A stretch of 64,000 nucleotides of DNA from Scortum barcoo (GCA_023238725.1 CM041550.1:26677180-26741179); one strand, 5' to 3'. Shown: positions 40,584 to 54,200, counted from the stretch's first letter. The notes: a model not told the origin generated them from the sequence alone. A program made the numbers and translations.

Positions 40584-43500
40584 ATGGCTAACATCTGTAA
40601 TAACCTCCCGATAAATGGCAAGGTAAGGATTATGAGTAAGCATTCAGAGTGTGTTGGTGTTGTGAAGGTTTAAAGACCTGGTTACTAACGGGATTCTTAT
40701 TGTCAGATGGACGGGGATCTGGAGGAGGAAGGCAGTCAGTTAGGGGAGGCCAAGAAAGAACTGGAGACATGGAAGGTAAGGGGAAAACGTGTAAATACAC
40801 ACTTATTTTCCACTCTGACTATCTCGGTAACTCCCAGAGGGTCGAGTCCTGTCCGACAGGATATATCAGGCTAAACGCAGTTGTTGGAACCAGGGGAAGT
40901 CTCAAAACGTAATATGGCATAATATATTAAAATAAATGAATATGATACATAGGCTATCTGTTGAAAAACTAAGTATAAAGTTATAAAATGTCTAATATTA
41001 TAGTTATAATATGTAATATTTGGTTGCATAACAGTGGAGTCTTGATGGCCTTTCAAGCGTCTGTCAGGCCTGTACAGCAGGTGAAACCCGCTGCAGAACT
41101 CACTGGAATGAAGTTAGACAACATATCCATGTTTGGGCGTAAGAGAACCGCCTAGGTTGCTTTGACTGAATATTTTGTTTCTCTGTTCCGCTGTGCAGTC
41201 CTGTGATATCCAATGATTTCTCTGGAATTTGCTCCTCACTTAAAGAGCAACTTGCAGGTTAGAGACCCCTGTGAATCAATGAAAAATGATGTAGGAACTA
41301 GATTTTGCTTAAAATATATTTAAATACACACTAGAATGACTTTTAAAGTCGTTTTTGTACTTAGTATTACTTCCGCATCTGAAAAAGCCGAACCGGAAGT
41401 GACGTAACAAAAGGGAGAGCGGTCAGATTGAACAATAGAAATGAATGGATCTGAAGCTACTTTTGACACTGAATAAGTTACATACACGTATGACGGACAA
41501 CAGTCTTATAATTATGAGCCTGTAAAGGCATCCAAGAGAGCAGGAACAGACCAAGATCAGGAGGAACAACGGTCAGAGAGGAGAAACTGAGTTGTGTGTG
41601 GACAGGTGTCTTGGTGAGAGACTGGTGTTAGCTAACAATAGTTAGCACTGTGTTCACATCAAAACATTGTAAAGTTTGCTATCACGTATCAGGCTATAAG
41701 AGCACTAGTTTTAGATTTTGAAATGAGTATATTTAGGGCATTACTCTGTTTTGTTCTTTCAATTATCCGATTTTCTACAATAGTTTTGTGGGCCAGTATA
41801 ATTGAGGACATAGTGATTCTGGGTGTTTAGCAGATTTTTAAACCTATAAGTCACAGCTTTTAAATCATATACTTTATATTTAATGTTAACTTGAATTTGA
41901 ATAATAATAATAATAGTAAATAGTACAGCTAAGTACAGTATTTACATGTAGATAAATAGCAAATTGGAGACTATAGAAAACTTTTTTTTTTAGCTTCTCC
42001 ATCACGTTGCCCATATTGAAATTATCACCATCTCTATCACACTGTTTAATGTCAATAAAAGACCTTGAATATTAATATTGTGCTCCTATCCCCAAGTAAT
42101 ACCACTACAGAACATACAGGCAGGTTGTCTGCTGGGCCCAGGGCACTTTAGGCAGGAAGGCCTTACCTTCATGTGCTGTCTGCCATCAGAAGACAGTTTC
42201 CAGAGGAAGGAAGGATTTACAAAGGTTTTGAATGGCCTCATTTGGGTGACAGTCAATAAAAAGATCATCACAATCACATTGTCTTACTATGTAAAAACTT
42301 TATAGGAGTACTTTAAGGGTATAATATACATAATTAAATAGGAATACTTAAGCAAAAGTACACAAGTCAGCAGCAAAACAAACTTCAAGTATTAATGTGA
42401 AGTTTTAGTTTGGCATCTCTGTCATGTATTATTATATATGAACATCATTAGATTATGAATACTGAAGCATCAGTGTTTGAAAGTACTTTATAAACAGTTA
42501 GCTGGTTAAAAAGGTCAAAATGCTCTCTTGCAACATTGAAAAAACTTTTTTTTAAAAACAAACAGAACAGTCAATCAAACCACATCTGTGCTTGTGCCAC
42601 ACTAATGTTCTGCGTTATATCGCTGGTTGTGTGCAAGAGAGAGGCTAACTGCCTCATCCTTGTTGATCTTCTGGCAGGCTCTGGAAAGGGGGGCAGGTGT
42701 AGTAGAAGACAAGACAGTGCTGGTCTCTCATAGAGTCTGTGGTGACCTGAAGTATCCCTCTCTCTCTCATCTGCTGCCATTGCAGCGATTCAGGTCTGCC
42801 AAGACAGACTGCAGAAAAATAGTTGTGTGTGTGTGAATTAAACCAATAGTAGAGACAAAATATAAAACATTGATTTAAAAAAAAACATTTTTCTGGTATA
42901 GTGAGGTGATGCTGCCACCCTGTGACTAAAAAGCACTGTTAGCCATTGACAGGAAAATATTCAAAAACAATAAATACTTTTGTTCCCAGTTTATTTGGTA
43001 CACCAACCAACTAATGCAGTCCAATACAACAGAACCTACAATAATTTCTATCATGAAGGTTAAAATGTGTTTTGTTCAACCTGTTTCAGGAGGTTAATAA
43101 ATATTAAAATGTATGGTCTTTGATTAAGTGATGCTAATGAAAACATGTTTATGATTTGTCCAGTTTTTATCAATAAGGTTTGGGCTGCTGTGTTAGACAG
43201 TATTAGTTTTAGCCATTTTTATTCTTCCACTGTTATAATATTTACCTGCTGTACTGAACCACTGTCTGTAGCTGCATCTGTCCCTGATGTACCTGCAGTA
43301 TCTCCAAATCCTGATAACACACCAACATTAACGTTACACATGAAGACAAATTATAAATGTCTTAGCTGTACAAATAAAGTCACCAAGTCATGTATAGGGT
43401 TCTCATATTAACAAACTTAGCTTACAGACTGTGCCTTCTCATATGGTGGAAGTTTTATAATATAGGATGCTAATGCTCTTTCTTAGCTGGGTGCTAAATT

Positions 43501-46500
43501 ACAACAAACAGCTTTGCATGTTGCTTTTGGTTAACGAAACTATTATCGTGAATAATTTGGAAGTAAAGTTAGCAAACGTTAGAAAACGTGACTTACGGTG
43601 AATAGTCGAGCTGAATCTCTGATTGATCCGTGACTCCTGCAGGCAGCAGACCCAGCAGCTGCTGCTGAAGGCAGACCTGATGGAGCTGCTGTGTGCACGG
43701 ATGGAGGACCCGACCCGCAGCTGTCAGTCTCACACGGCGTGGGCTTCAAAATCCCATCCTGAACTCCATCATATCGTCGTGAAGACAATCCTCCGGTCTA
43801 AAATAAGCGCCACAAATGACCGCGTTTTTTGTAACAAACGCAGCAGTAAAGTAAAAGCTGCTCAGACTCACTAACCACCTACTACCACTCATTACCTTCA
43901 GGCAGAGCAGCCACCAGACTCCGACTCCCTTTTGTGACGTAATATGACGCGATGTTGAAAAAAAGAGCGTGTTTTCGGGGCACTGCTGAAAATGACCACT
44001 TTTACCTCTGATTTTGTGCCTTTATGTTTTGTAAAACATGTTAAATTCTGCATTACCTTTTCAAATTCTGCATTACCCTTTCAAATACGTATTTTCAAAC
44101 AAGATTAAGTATAAATTTAAAAAAATCTATAACCTGCAAGTTGCTCTTTAATTTAGATGTAAACACTATATATATATAAAGCACTTAAACTTCAGTGAAG
44201 TCATTATTTCATTTTAGGTTTTGTTAATTGATAAGTCTCTTCCCTTTTGTGGTATCAATCCATGTAGCTAGTTTCATTTTCATTTGTCGAGGCTGAAATT
44301 CTTTCCAGAAATGCTGTCCCTGTTAATATTGTAACTACTACAGTCTCTATGGAAAACGCCCACAGCTCTTCTGATTTTTTTCTGCTTTGTCTTTAAGATC
44401 AAGGTAGAGAGAGCGAATGATGTGAAAGCCAGGCTGATACTGGAAAAACTGGAAGAAGATGAAGCCAAGACAAAGGCACAGCAGGAGATGTCGGCATATG
44501 TCAAGAGGCAAGAGGAGTGTCAGAAGGAATTCACTCAGAGCATGACCACAGTGCAGGTACATTCATCTCTGTAACATCAATAGGCCGCTTTGAAGATATT
44601 AGATGAGAATAACAAGGAAATCACTACATTTTCTTTCACTTTCACACAGGATGAAATCTTGAAACTTGGGAAACGCAAACAGGATTTGCTGAACAAACTC
44701 AAGAGATGTCAAGATGAACTGGAGGCTGAGAGGGCTGAGTCCACTAAACTGAAGCAGAAATTCAAGGTGGTAATTAAGAAAGTCTTCCGGACTGCCCACC
44801 AGCCCCAATTGTTCTTCCCTAATGAATCTGTCACTTCATGAATTTCAATCTGTTAATTAGTAACAGCACAATATATCTTAATATTATGACAATACTTTGA
44901 CCTTTGCATCAAAGACAATAAACAATATAATAGTTATAATGTCATAGATACAACTGTGAAATCTGCAACTCACTGTGTCCTGTAACTTGCTCAGATCTGT
45001 GCCCAGATTCCTGACACAGAGGTAAAGTTCAGTGCTCAGAATAAAGAGGAGAAGGAGGACAACAGTCAACAAATCAGAGGAGTGTTTGCCATCAGCCAGA
45101 GACCCACTGTGCTTCTGCAGGGAGGACAGGCACTTATCACTTTTGAAGAGGAGAAAGGTACACTTGATATCATGTACTCTATTGTGTGCTAGACTGTTAA
45201 ATGATGTATAGCTTAGAGGTTTTACTTGTATTTTAATATCAACAGAATGAATGAATTTGTCAGAGATGCCGGTTCATTATCTTGATTGGAGTCCCTGTAA
45301 AAGTCCCTTTCAATAACTTCGTCACATGTTTGTGTAGGATGTTACTTTTCTTTCTGATGCAGTTTTTTGCCATATGATAACCTGTATACGGCATAATATA
45401 AGGCATATACACTGGTGGCTCACTGCCCCTGCAGTAGTACTTTACTCAGACACACAACACACAATAAATTGGTCATTCTCTAGCTGTAAACTCCAACCAC
45501 AGCTTTTGACAGGCTTTCAGTATCACTTTTTAATAAGGCATCCAGTTTCATAAGTTAGAACTAACAGGTTCATTATTTATATTTTATATTATTAAGCCAT
45601 ACAGTCCTTTTTAAATTGTTATTCATATTCCTTCCAAAGTAGCAGCTAAGTACCAGATTTGGGACTTTCAGATTTTAAAAGGCCCTCAACCATCAGGATC
45701 AGTTACTAGCCAAAACACCTGTGTGGCATCCTCTCAGTATTTATTGCATTTTGGTTAATGTAGCTATTCAGCCAGCAGGGTGTGCTGCTGTGACAGTAAA
45801 GGTACACATAACATGATCTCACGGGGGCCTCAACAACATGACCTCAATACCTTACTGTCATGAGTATACATATCTTAATGATGTATCATCATATGTATCT
45901 ACATATGTCTCTTGTCCTCTAGTGGCCTCTCAGATCCTGAAGATTGCAAAGTGCTCTGTGTCCTGTGACAACATTAGTTTGGATGTGAAACCCAAAAGAA
46001 TAACCATGGATCCTACTGTAAAGTTTGAGGTACATTTTGGTGCAGTGATGGTTGGTTTTCTGCTTTCAGACTTTAAAGGCTTGGAGGCCAAATCTTTAAG
46101 ACATAACTCTGAGTCATTTATGCCTGTAGGCTATATCTGAGGAAATCATAGTTAAGCAGTTAACAATGATCAGATGTCAATTCACCACAAATTTGAGTGA
46201 TTGAATAAAAGGAGAAGTTCATGGATCAGAATATAAAGATGCCAATAAAAATAAAATATGCCAATAAAGATAAAGTATGACAGTCAGCTAATCAGATTAG
46301 TGTTTTTCATCAATCAGAGCCCAGTGTACTTGTGTTCTTTGTCTGTTTTTCACTTGTACCTTAAAATTTAACCAAACATAATAAGAGCATGTGTTCAGGG
46401 ACAGCACACACCCAGGTGCAAAACAGAAAGAAGAATTAGTTCAGTTACAGTAGCCAGGATGTGCTAGTCAACTCAGCTGAGGGTGAATTCAGTTAAACTA

Positions 46501-48560
46501 TTTTCTTAACACAATATTCAGTACACGTCTACTGACACTGAAGTTTTTGTGTTATTTGAGTATTCTGTATGGTGACTATTACAGACCACAACATCAGTGT
46601 GTTCTGTCATCAATGTAGGTCCACCTTGATGTTTCTAGAAAGAAGCTGAAGGTTTCCAATGTCCCCCCTTCCATGCCAGAGGAGAGAATGAAGGATCGGC
46701 TCGAGATGAGTTTTTCCAGACCCAGCCAAGGAGGAGGAGAGGTGGAGAGTGTGGAGTATGATAAGAACACTGGGACAGGGCAGATTACCTTCCTTAACCC
46801 TGGAGGTACACATCCCTGGGCCACATTTACAAAGACAATGGGGTACTGTAAATGTGTCCTACAGTTCTCAGTGGATTTGCAGCCACATCATGGCACACTA
46901 TATATTTAGCTCCTGCATAAGTGTGTTTACGAAGATGTAAGCTCATTATACAGACAGCTCCTGAAAATGGGAAGATGGGACCGAAACTCCAAACACATTC
47001 TTTAAAGGAGGGATAGCTCTGTAGACACACTTTACCAGAGGGATTTGCCTGCAATTACCAAACTCATTTAAGGAAATAATAAAATTAAAAAATATTTAGT
47101 TCTGCAGTGAAACTGCACCTGACAAGTGTTACTCATACAATATTGAAGTCTATATCATTCATGCAATAAGAGCCGAAATTGAAATTATAAAGCAGGATAA
47201 TAAGGGCAAAATCTAAATAAATCTAAATATAAGCCTCGTCAGCTAGTGGAGAGAGACGGTTGGAGGTGGTGGTAGAGATGGAGTGGATATCTTGCCAACA
47301 CTGAGGTGAATGTAGCCATAAATTATCACCATAAATATTTTATCAAAAGAAGGATAGAGTGTAGTAGTCTGTGGTGATTTCACAGTTTACCTATGGCCAA
47401 GTTCATGCAAATTTATTCAAGTTTGATAAACTAAAAAAACAACAGCCTCTGCTGTTTGTTGGCTGTTACAAATGATCAGATATCTTAGATACACGTCATG
47501 TATGAGGTTAATCTTTAAAAGTCTTAGTCAGATTCAGAAAACTGTTAATACACTACACTTCTCAACGTATAAGTTTAAGGACTGATTGCTATGACTGCAC
47601 CTCGAGATATCTGAGGTGACAAGCTGAGCAAGCTTTCAACATTCAAATCAATTTATTTCCATGTCAACTCATACCCACCAAAACTATAATGCTGAAGTAA
47701 GTGTGTGTGTGTGTGTGTGTGTGTAGTTGCTGAGATCCTGGCTCTGATGGGATGGTACCTTGTGGATCTGGACTCTGAAGTAAATGTGCAGGTTGGACCC
47801 ATTAACAAGTACCAGCTGCGCAAGTTCCAGGTAAGACCAAATACAAAGATGAGTCACATTTATCTGACTTCAGTCACTGGATTTCCTAGTAGTACCAATC
47901 ACATGCTGATTTATGAAGTCATTGACATTTTAGTAGGAAATATTGTAAGTTCTACTCCACTACAACATACTGAATTTTCATTTCTTATCATTGAAGTGAA
48001 GTCAAATGTTGCCATTGTATGTTTGATTTAGAATGACAATCTTAACTTCATCCCTTATTTATTTTTAAAAGTAACATTCAAAAACATATTCATTGATCAA
48101 AATACAGTGTCTACATCACTCATCTTTAATATTAGTCAGTGGTTTACATAAAATGCCTCATTTAGTATCAAATAAAAATAAAAATTGATCAAATATAGAT
48201 CAACAGCTGTTGTCAACTTGCGGTTACTTAAGTGGTACAATGTCTATTAATGTCTATGTCCTCATTGGACTCTGAAGAAGGGAAAAATGCTGTGTAACAA
48301 ACTGTGTACAAAGAGATGATTAAGCTGATGTTGGTGATTCATTTCAGACTTTCTGTGGCTCTCCGAAGCGAACCATCCTCCTGGATGACATCGAGGACAG
48401 GGTGGATGAGGAGGAACTGCAGGACAACCTGGAGATCCACTTCCAGAAGCCCAGCAACTATGGTGGCGAGATAGAGAGCATCAAGTACATCTCCAGGGGA
48501 AAGGCCCTTCAGGCCTTTTTTCTCTGTGAGAACAAGTTGAAGATGGACAATCAACTTTAA
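40584..48560 (+). CDS. nmi: N-myc and STAT interactor (NMI), 9 coding exons
   Basis: Interferon-inducible cytoplasmic/nuclear adaptor that binds STATs, N-Myc and IFI35. Exons: 40584-40622, 40707-40775, 44398-44556, 44650-44766, 44995-45157, 45923-46029, 46619-46805, 47727-47830, 48348-48560. Phases join to 385 residues, longer than human NMI (307) mainly through the N-terminal coiled coil. Residues about 20-130 are a charged coiled coil (KARLILEKLEEDEAKTK, LGKRKQDLLNKLKRCQDE). A segment GGQALITFEEEKVA matches the family QALITFE box. Two NMI/IFI35 (NID) domains follow: the first has KLKVSNVPPSMPEERMKDRL, and SFSRPSQGGGEVESVEY; the second has SPKRTILLDDIED, and EIHFQKPSNYGGEIESIKY. The long coiled coil and the rnd3 neighbour favour nmi over ifi35. 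The start ATG has a good Kozak context (G at -3 and +4). Exon 2 begins with another in-frame ATG (40707) that could serve as an alternative start. Intron 2 holds a 2.9-kb transposon. Confidence 0.93.
41240..44151. mobile_element. TTAA-flanked DNA transposon in nmi intron 2
   Basis: TTAA at 41240-41243 and 44148-44151 directly flank inverted ends AGAGCAACTTGCAGGTTA (left) and its reverse complement (right). Further in, both arms share a diverged 'gacgta ... aaaagggag' block (41401-41418 and 43926-43942 inverted). The interior has no long ORF. A short plus-strand stretch near 41500-41590 reads YNYEPVKASKRAG. On the minus strand 43788-43579 an ORF ends at a good donor (gtaagt). TTAA target use points to a piggyBac- or Kolobok-type element; I could not decide which. 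Confidence 0.7.
47701..47724 (+). repeat. (GT)12 microsatellite at an nmi 3' splice site
   Basis: Twelve GT units run straight into the AG acceptor (47725-47726) of nmi exon 8. No conventional pyrimidine tract lies between repeat and exon. Confidence 0.95.
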
Positions 48561-49246
48561 CCAGCAGAAGCCAAACTTCTTAAACCTACAACATGTAAGG
48601 AAAGTAAACAGAGCTCTTCCCCATCCATAGGGAACCAGCTGGCCTCCTATGATTAGTAGAAACAGAAAATCATGTGTGTAATATGTTTTGAATTTTTTGG
48701 AAAATTCACTTATTCACTGTTCAAGTGAATGTCAGATAAGAATATTTAGTGATTTCATATCTGTAAATCCAGTAATTTTTTTCTATTTTTTTCTGATGGT
48801 GGGGGATGTATGGTTGGCCATCGGCATGATCAGAATCATGTTCCATGCAGCCTGTAGCCAGAAACAGACTGCCCTGATACATTTATGTATTGAACTGTAT
48901 ATATGTGTATCATCTTGAAAGTAATGTCACAGCCTGATTGTATGTAGATGGCAGGTACAGCCTTACAATCATATCTATATTTGCATATGTAATTCACAAT
49001 ATGATGTACTTGGTTTTTTAATGCTATGCAGTACCTTGGAAAGTTCAGCCCTGAAATTCACAGATCTCTTAATGACTGAACTTCCTTGGCCATATTTTTT
49101 GTCTCTGACCCGTACCTTAAACCATTTGCCCACTACATTGCTGTCACTGTCCCTCTGAATACCTGTTAACAGATTTCAAGGCCCAAAATCTATTGTTTAA
49201 ACTTGTGCCTAAATGGTCAGTCTATTTTTCTTCTCTATATGTTCTA
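48561..49246 (+). other. Probable nmi 3' UTR
   Basis: Non-coding sequence from the nmi stop codon to the first good ATTAAA signal. It has no repeat or ORF of note. Extent inferred from the signal only. Confidence 0.5.
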
Positions 49247-49252
49247 ATTAAA
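49247..49252 (+). promoter_or_regulatory. Candidate poly(A) signal of nmi
   Basis: ATTAAA about 690 bp after the nmi stop codon, followed by a T-rich run at about 49288-49296. Another ATTAAA occurs near 49711. Confidence 0.4.
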
Positions 49253-50596
49253 AGAGTATTTAAAATTCTGAATTATCACAGGAATTGTGTTTTTTAATGA
49301 CAGACACTGGATACATATGTACAATTGTACACATACAAGTTGATTCAATATGCAGTTTGACTTATCACACAGTAACCTAGTGTAGAGGTTACTGTGTTAT
49401 TACATCACATAAATTGTGAAGTAAAATCTTCATACCATCTGAAACCTCAGAAAAAGTTATTTAACACACATTTTTTTTCTGTCTATTCTTCTGAGAGAGT
49501 CTTCCTTCTTTTCCTTTAAAGTTATGGAAGGCTACCTGTGGACCAGTTCTACAATTATATTGTACATATAATTGATAGAGCTTATCAGTTTATTTGTTTA
49601 AATATTTTGTGACTAACATGTTTTGTTTTTAAGTCATCTGAACATAACTCATTCAATGCAGAACATTTATCATGTTCATTTATCATTTTTTACATAAATG
49701 ATCTGTCTTTATTAAACGGTCAAATCAGAGAAAAATGTTACATAGTCCCCAAATAACTCTTCCTGCATAAAATCCATAGTTATCTGGTTACTAACCTGAC
49801 ATTTACATCACTGCAGTTTTTCAGTTTTGTACAGGAATTTAAATGCTCAAATACAAATGACACAGGAAGTCATTTTGATGACATCTGACACATTATCCCC
49901 TAGCTCCTCAATTCATATGTTATAATAGTGTACCATAGGGTTTTTTTGACAATCATACCTAGCATCACATTAGTTGTTTTGGTTTTCCTTCTGAAAATAG
50001 ACTTTTAATGATTCAGTCTTTTAAAATTAATACCTCAATTATAGATGTAATAAATGTGTCACTGAAAGTTGAAGAAAGTGTTGGACTAGCAGTTGTGTGG
50101 CAAAGGGTGGTAAAGTTTGACCTTTACAACATTGCGAGAAACAGCATGTTCATTTACATTTAAGTAACAATACACTGTGTGCAAGCATTTAGTGACCAAA
50201 TTATACCTAAAATATCCCTCAGTTATTATACCTCACCATACTGCTAACCCTAACCTCTCATACATCAACTGAATGTGTGGCTTCAAAAATTACACACACA
50301 ACTATAGAAAAAAGGAACTATGTTAAGCTTCAGACAAAGACAAAGATATGCAGCTAGGAGGATTAATTCCACAAATTTTCTGATTATTTCCATTGGTTTC
50401 AGCAGGACACTATGACTGGATACAGCTAAGGCTGACAATATACACAAGTTAGTATATGCAAGTCTGCTCGTATGTTGTGTTGGTGTTCACTCCGATAATT
50501 TTTGCAACTATTTTTGCTCCTGCTGAGGTTACCATAGCACACTGCAAATCCAGACATAAAACAGTCACATACATTGAAAGAGTTCAAGTTCAGTTT

Positions 50597-50639
50597 AGTC
50601 TTATGTTGAATTTTAATTCAAGAAATTCAACATAAGACT
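50597..50639. other. Perfect 17-bp inverted repeat (hairpin)
   Basis: Arms AGTCTTATGTTGAATTT (50597-50613) and AAATTCAACATAAGACT (50623-50639) are exact reverse complements with a 9-nt loop. They lie between the convergent nmi and rnd3 genes, about 660 bp beyond the rnd3 stop codon, so perhaps in its 3' UTR. The surrounding 49253-51294 is otherwise AT-rich with nothing recognised. Confidence 0.85.
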
Positions 50640-51294
50640 GAGACACAGTTTGCTGACAGTAACTGTCCCAAGTTCCAAGGTCCTTGATAAATGAAAAATA
50701 CCCCAACTCCAACTGGCCCAACTGGTGTTAAGATGTGATGACCTAGATCTGGATCAGAACACAACATCTGGAAGAAGACTACATACCCATAGATCACAGT
50801 GTGGGCAAAATTTAGATAATACACTCATATAAAGACGTAATTAATATTTGGTGTATATGCAAGGAATTGCGTGGAGGAGCAAAACAAATACATAATAATG
50901 CTTCAATTCATTTGTACTGCATGTTCAATTTGTTCACCATTGAGAGGTTATAGAGCAATTTGTTTTTAAATGAGTGAATATCTTTTGGAACAATGCTATT
51001 CATCCTCAAGTAGAGTGGAGCAAAGCCTCACCAACACACGTTGTGCTGGGTATTTTCAAGAGCTCTCTGTAGTTACAGGTGATGGTGTATCTTTCATGCA
51101 CATCATCCAGATTCCTATTTGTCTGATGGATTCTGCCGGTTGTGTGCCTCCATAAAATCTACTTGTCAGTCTGCACACTGCCTTCATTTTCAAATGATAC
51201 CCAACCCATAGATACTTCACAACCTCTGATCCTCAGTTTTGAGTCTTAGCTGAGAGAGCCTCCCAGCACTGTCCTAAGCAGTATGCATTTGTGT

Positions 51295-54200
51295 TTACAT
51301 GATAGCACAGCTCTTAGCTTTGGTCTGATGATAGTGTGTTACCACAGTGGGCAGTTCTCCTCCACTATGAGACATCCTCTTACTGCTTCGAGAGGACTTC
51401 TGCCGTTTCATGCTCTTGTTGTTTTCGTTGACACAGGCCAATGTGGCCACGTGAAAGATGTCTCGGACACTGTTCTCAGACTGCAAGGAGGAACACTCCA
51501 GGTAGGGGGCACTCAGCTGCTTGGCTGTGTTGGAGCCCTGGTAAAGGAATAACAGTACATCACTTTAATACTTTGCATTCGCAATATGTAGTTAAGTGTT
51601 CCTAGTGATCATTGGAACTGACACAATAAGTTGATAAGTCTGGGCCAGTATGGTGGCATATGAGATAACAGCCTGCAGGTGTCATTCCAACTTAAGTCTC
51701 CAACCATTGCTTAGAAATTCAGGTAAATGGGAGGATCTCATGTGAGGTCAATGGTGGGAAAATGGCAGATGGAAGATAGTTGGACACCTCTGGATAATAC
51801 ACTACCAGTCAAAAGTTTGGACAAACCTTCTCATTCAATGGTTTTTTCTTTATTTTTTTATTATTTTCTACATTGTAGATTAATACTGAAGACATCAAAA
51901 CTATGAAAGAACACATATGGTAATTATTTAGTAAAGAAAAAAGTGTTAAACAAACCAGAATATGTTTTATATTTTAGATTCTTCAAAGTAGCCACCTTTT
52001 GATTTGATGACAGCTCTGCACACTCTTGGCTTTCTCTCAGTCAAGCTTCATGAGGTGGTCACCTGGAATGGTTTTCAGTTATTAACAGGTGTGCCTTTCC
52101 AAGGGTTCATTTGTGGAATTTCTTGCCTTCTTAATGTGTTTGAGACTGTCAAATCAAAAGGTGGCTAAGTAAGACCTTCCAAATGTAACAAAGACAGGTA
52201 TCAAAATCAGAATTCACCCACCTGGTCATACGATACTGGAGCCTGTCTGTTGTGGGACCTGGTGAAGAGGTCTGTTCGGAGGTCTGACTTACACCCCACC
52301 AGCAGCATCTTGGTGTTGGGACAGAACTCCTCAATCTCTCCTGTCCACTGGATATAGGGGTCAAGGAACAGGAAACTGTTTGTCTGTTCTTTTTTTATAT
52401 AACATCACTTTTACCAATTACCAGTAGTTAAAAATATCATACTATGTCCTACAATGTATATGTCCAGGGGATGTGGGACACATTGGCTAATTTATAAACC
52501 AGAGGGTTAGCGGTTACAGTTAACCCTGTTTTGGCTACTCATATCTATAACAAAGATTGCTGAAATAATAATCTTTTGAAATGAAAGGACAAAATATTCA
52601 GGATGGAAACTTAACTTCTCCTCTAGAAGAGGAGGTGTCTCCACCTGTAACAGGGGAAGACTTTCCTACAACTCACCTTCTTGAGAACACTGTCTAGTGT
52701 CTCTGGTCTGCTGATGTCAAAGCAGATGAGAACTGCGTCAGCATCAGGGTAAGAGAGAGGTCGCACATTGTCATAGTAGGAAGAACCTTCAAATAAAAGA
52801 AACATCTACAAGTCAGTTTTAATGTCAACTTTCGAATTTGTTGGCAAAAACAACAATTAGAAAATGTTGGGCCTCAGAAACCTAAATTATCAGCATTAAA
52901 AAAATTTGTTAATTAATAGTCTCTTGCTTCAACAAAGAGAGTGAGAGAGTCTGAGAAAATGGGGAGATGGAATGATTTTAAGATTATATGTGCTAGTTGG
53001 TGATTTTAATGTCATCCAGAGAGCCTTTGTGGGTAATTGCCTACTCTTTTTTTTTCCTAAACTGGCTCAATCACATCCTTGTATTTTTTAGTGGATTTCT
53101 GTTTTTTTTTGTTTTTTTGTTTTGTTGCATTTTATCAGCTCAGTGAGAAATCAGACTTTTGTGTGAAAATAGAAGCAATCAAAAATGTTTTTGCTGATCT
53201 GACAGATGGAAACATCACAAAAACCAACATATCGGCTTGTCTGGTAATCAATATAATGACAGAAACAATTAAAGCCATCAGGAGAGACCCTGTAAAAACT
53301 ACAGGTAGGTGGTGCTATTCTCTTTTTAGCCTTGTTTTTTTAGCCTGTTTGTCAAATTAGCGCCATTAAATCTATGCTGCATCAGCTGAATCATGTCTAC
53401 AGTGTACCCATGGATGCCAATACAGTTATTAATGGATTACTTTGATACTGAGGGAAACTTACAACATGAACATTCTAAGGCAAATTCTTCAATGTCTTTT
53501 TTCATATTTCTAAGCAGATTTATGGATGTTTCTGGATGGACATCAGCCATAATTAAGATTAGATCAGACTGACTTTCACCTCATCCACCTCATTGGAAAT
53601 TTGTCTTTGTTTTTTTCCAATGTATAAAACAACATACATATAATGCAAATAACACAGCACACCATTAAAAACATGAATAAATATACCATATACAATAGTG
53701 CAAATTGGCAAAAGCCATAAATAAAAGATATTACTAGAAGACATAGAAAATGGTGAAAACTAGAATAAGAGATTACAAGCTATTGCTATTGAAAGTGTTA
53801 ATGCTATTTGTAATGCAATAACTGATTGTGACTCATAAATCAAGTGCTAAGAATTAGTAACATAAGTAACATAAAAAACAGATTATTTATATCTTCTGTG
53901 AAAATGTACCAGCTGCTCTGATGAAGATATTCCTTCATAGTTCATTCTGACATAAACCATGTACAATATTTGCATGTAAGAATACACAAGGTAACTCTCT
54001 CAGTAAAATATCCAAGGTTGCTGATAGAGGGGGTGTCAAATGTCAAATGCTATGTACCAGTTTGATGTCAAGATAAGTGACTGGACAAACAAAAACTTTA
54101 TGGCCTGCTGGTGGCTTCATATTAAAAGTAAGAAAAAACAACACTAAAAAAGCAAATTTCTTGGTAATCCCTCCAGTAGTTGTGATTATATTGTTGTCAT

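Noticed and set aside
43579..43788. 69-codon minus-strand ORF as a host gene antisense to nmi
   Set aside because: It lies within the TTAA-flanked transposon and resembles no host family. Kept only as transposon content.
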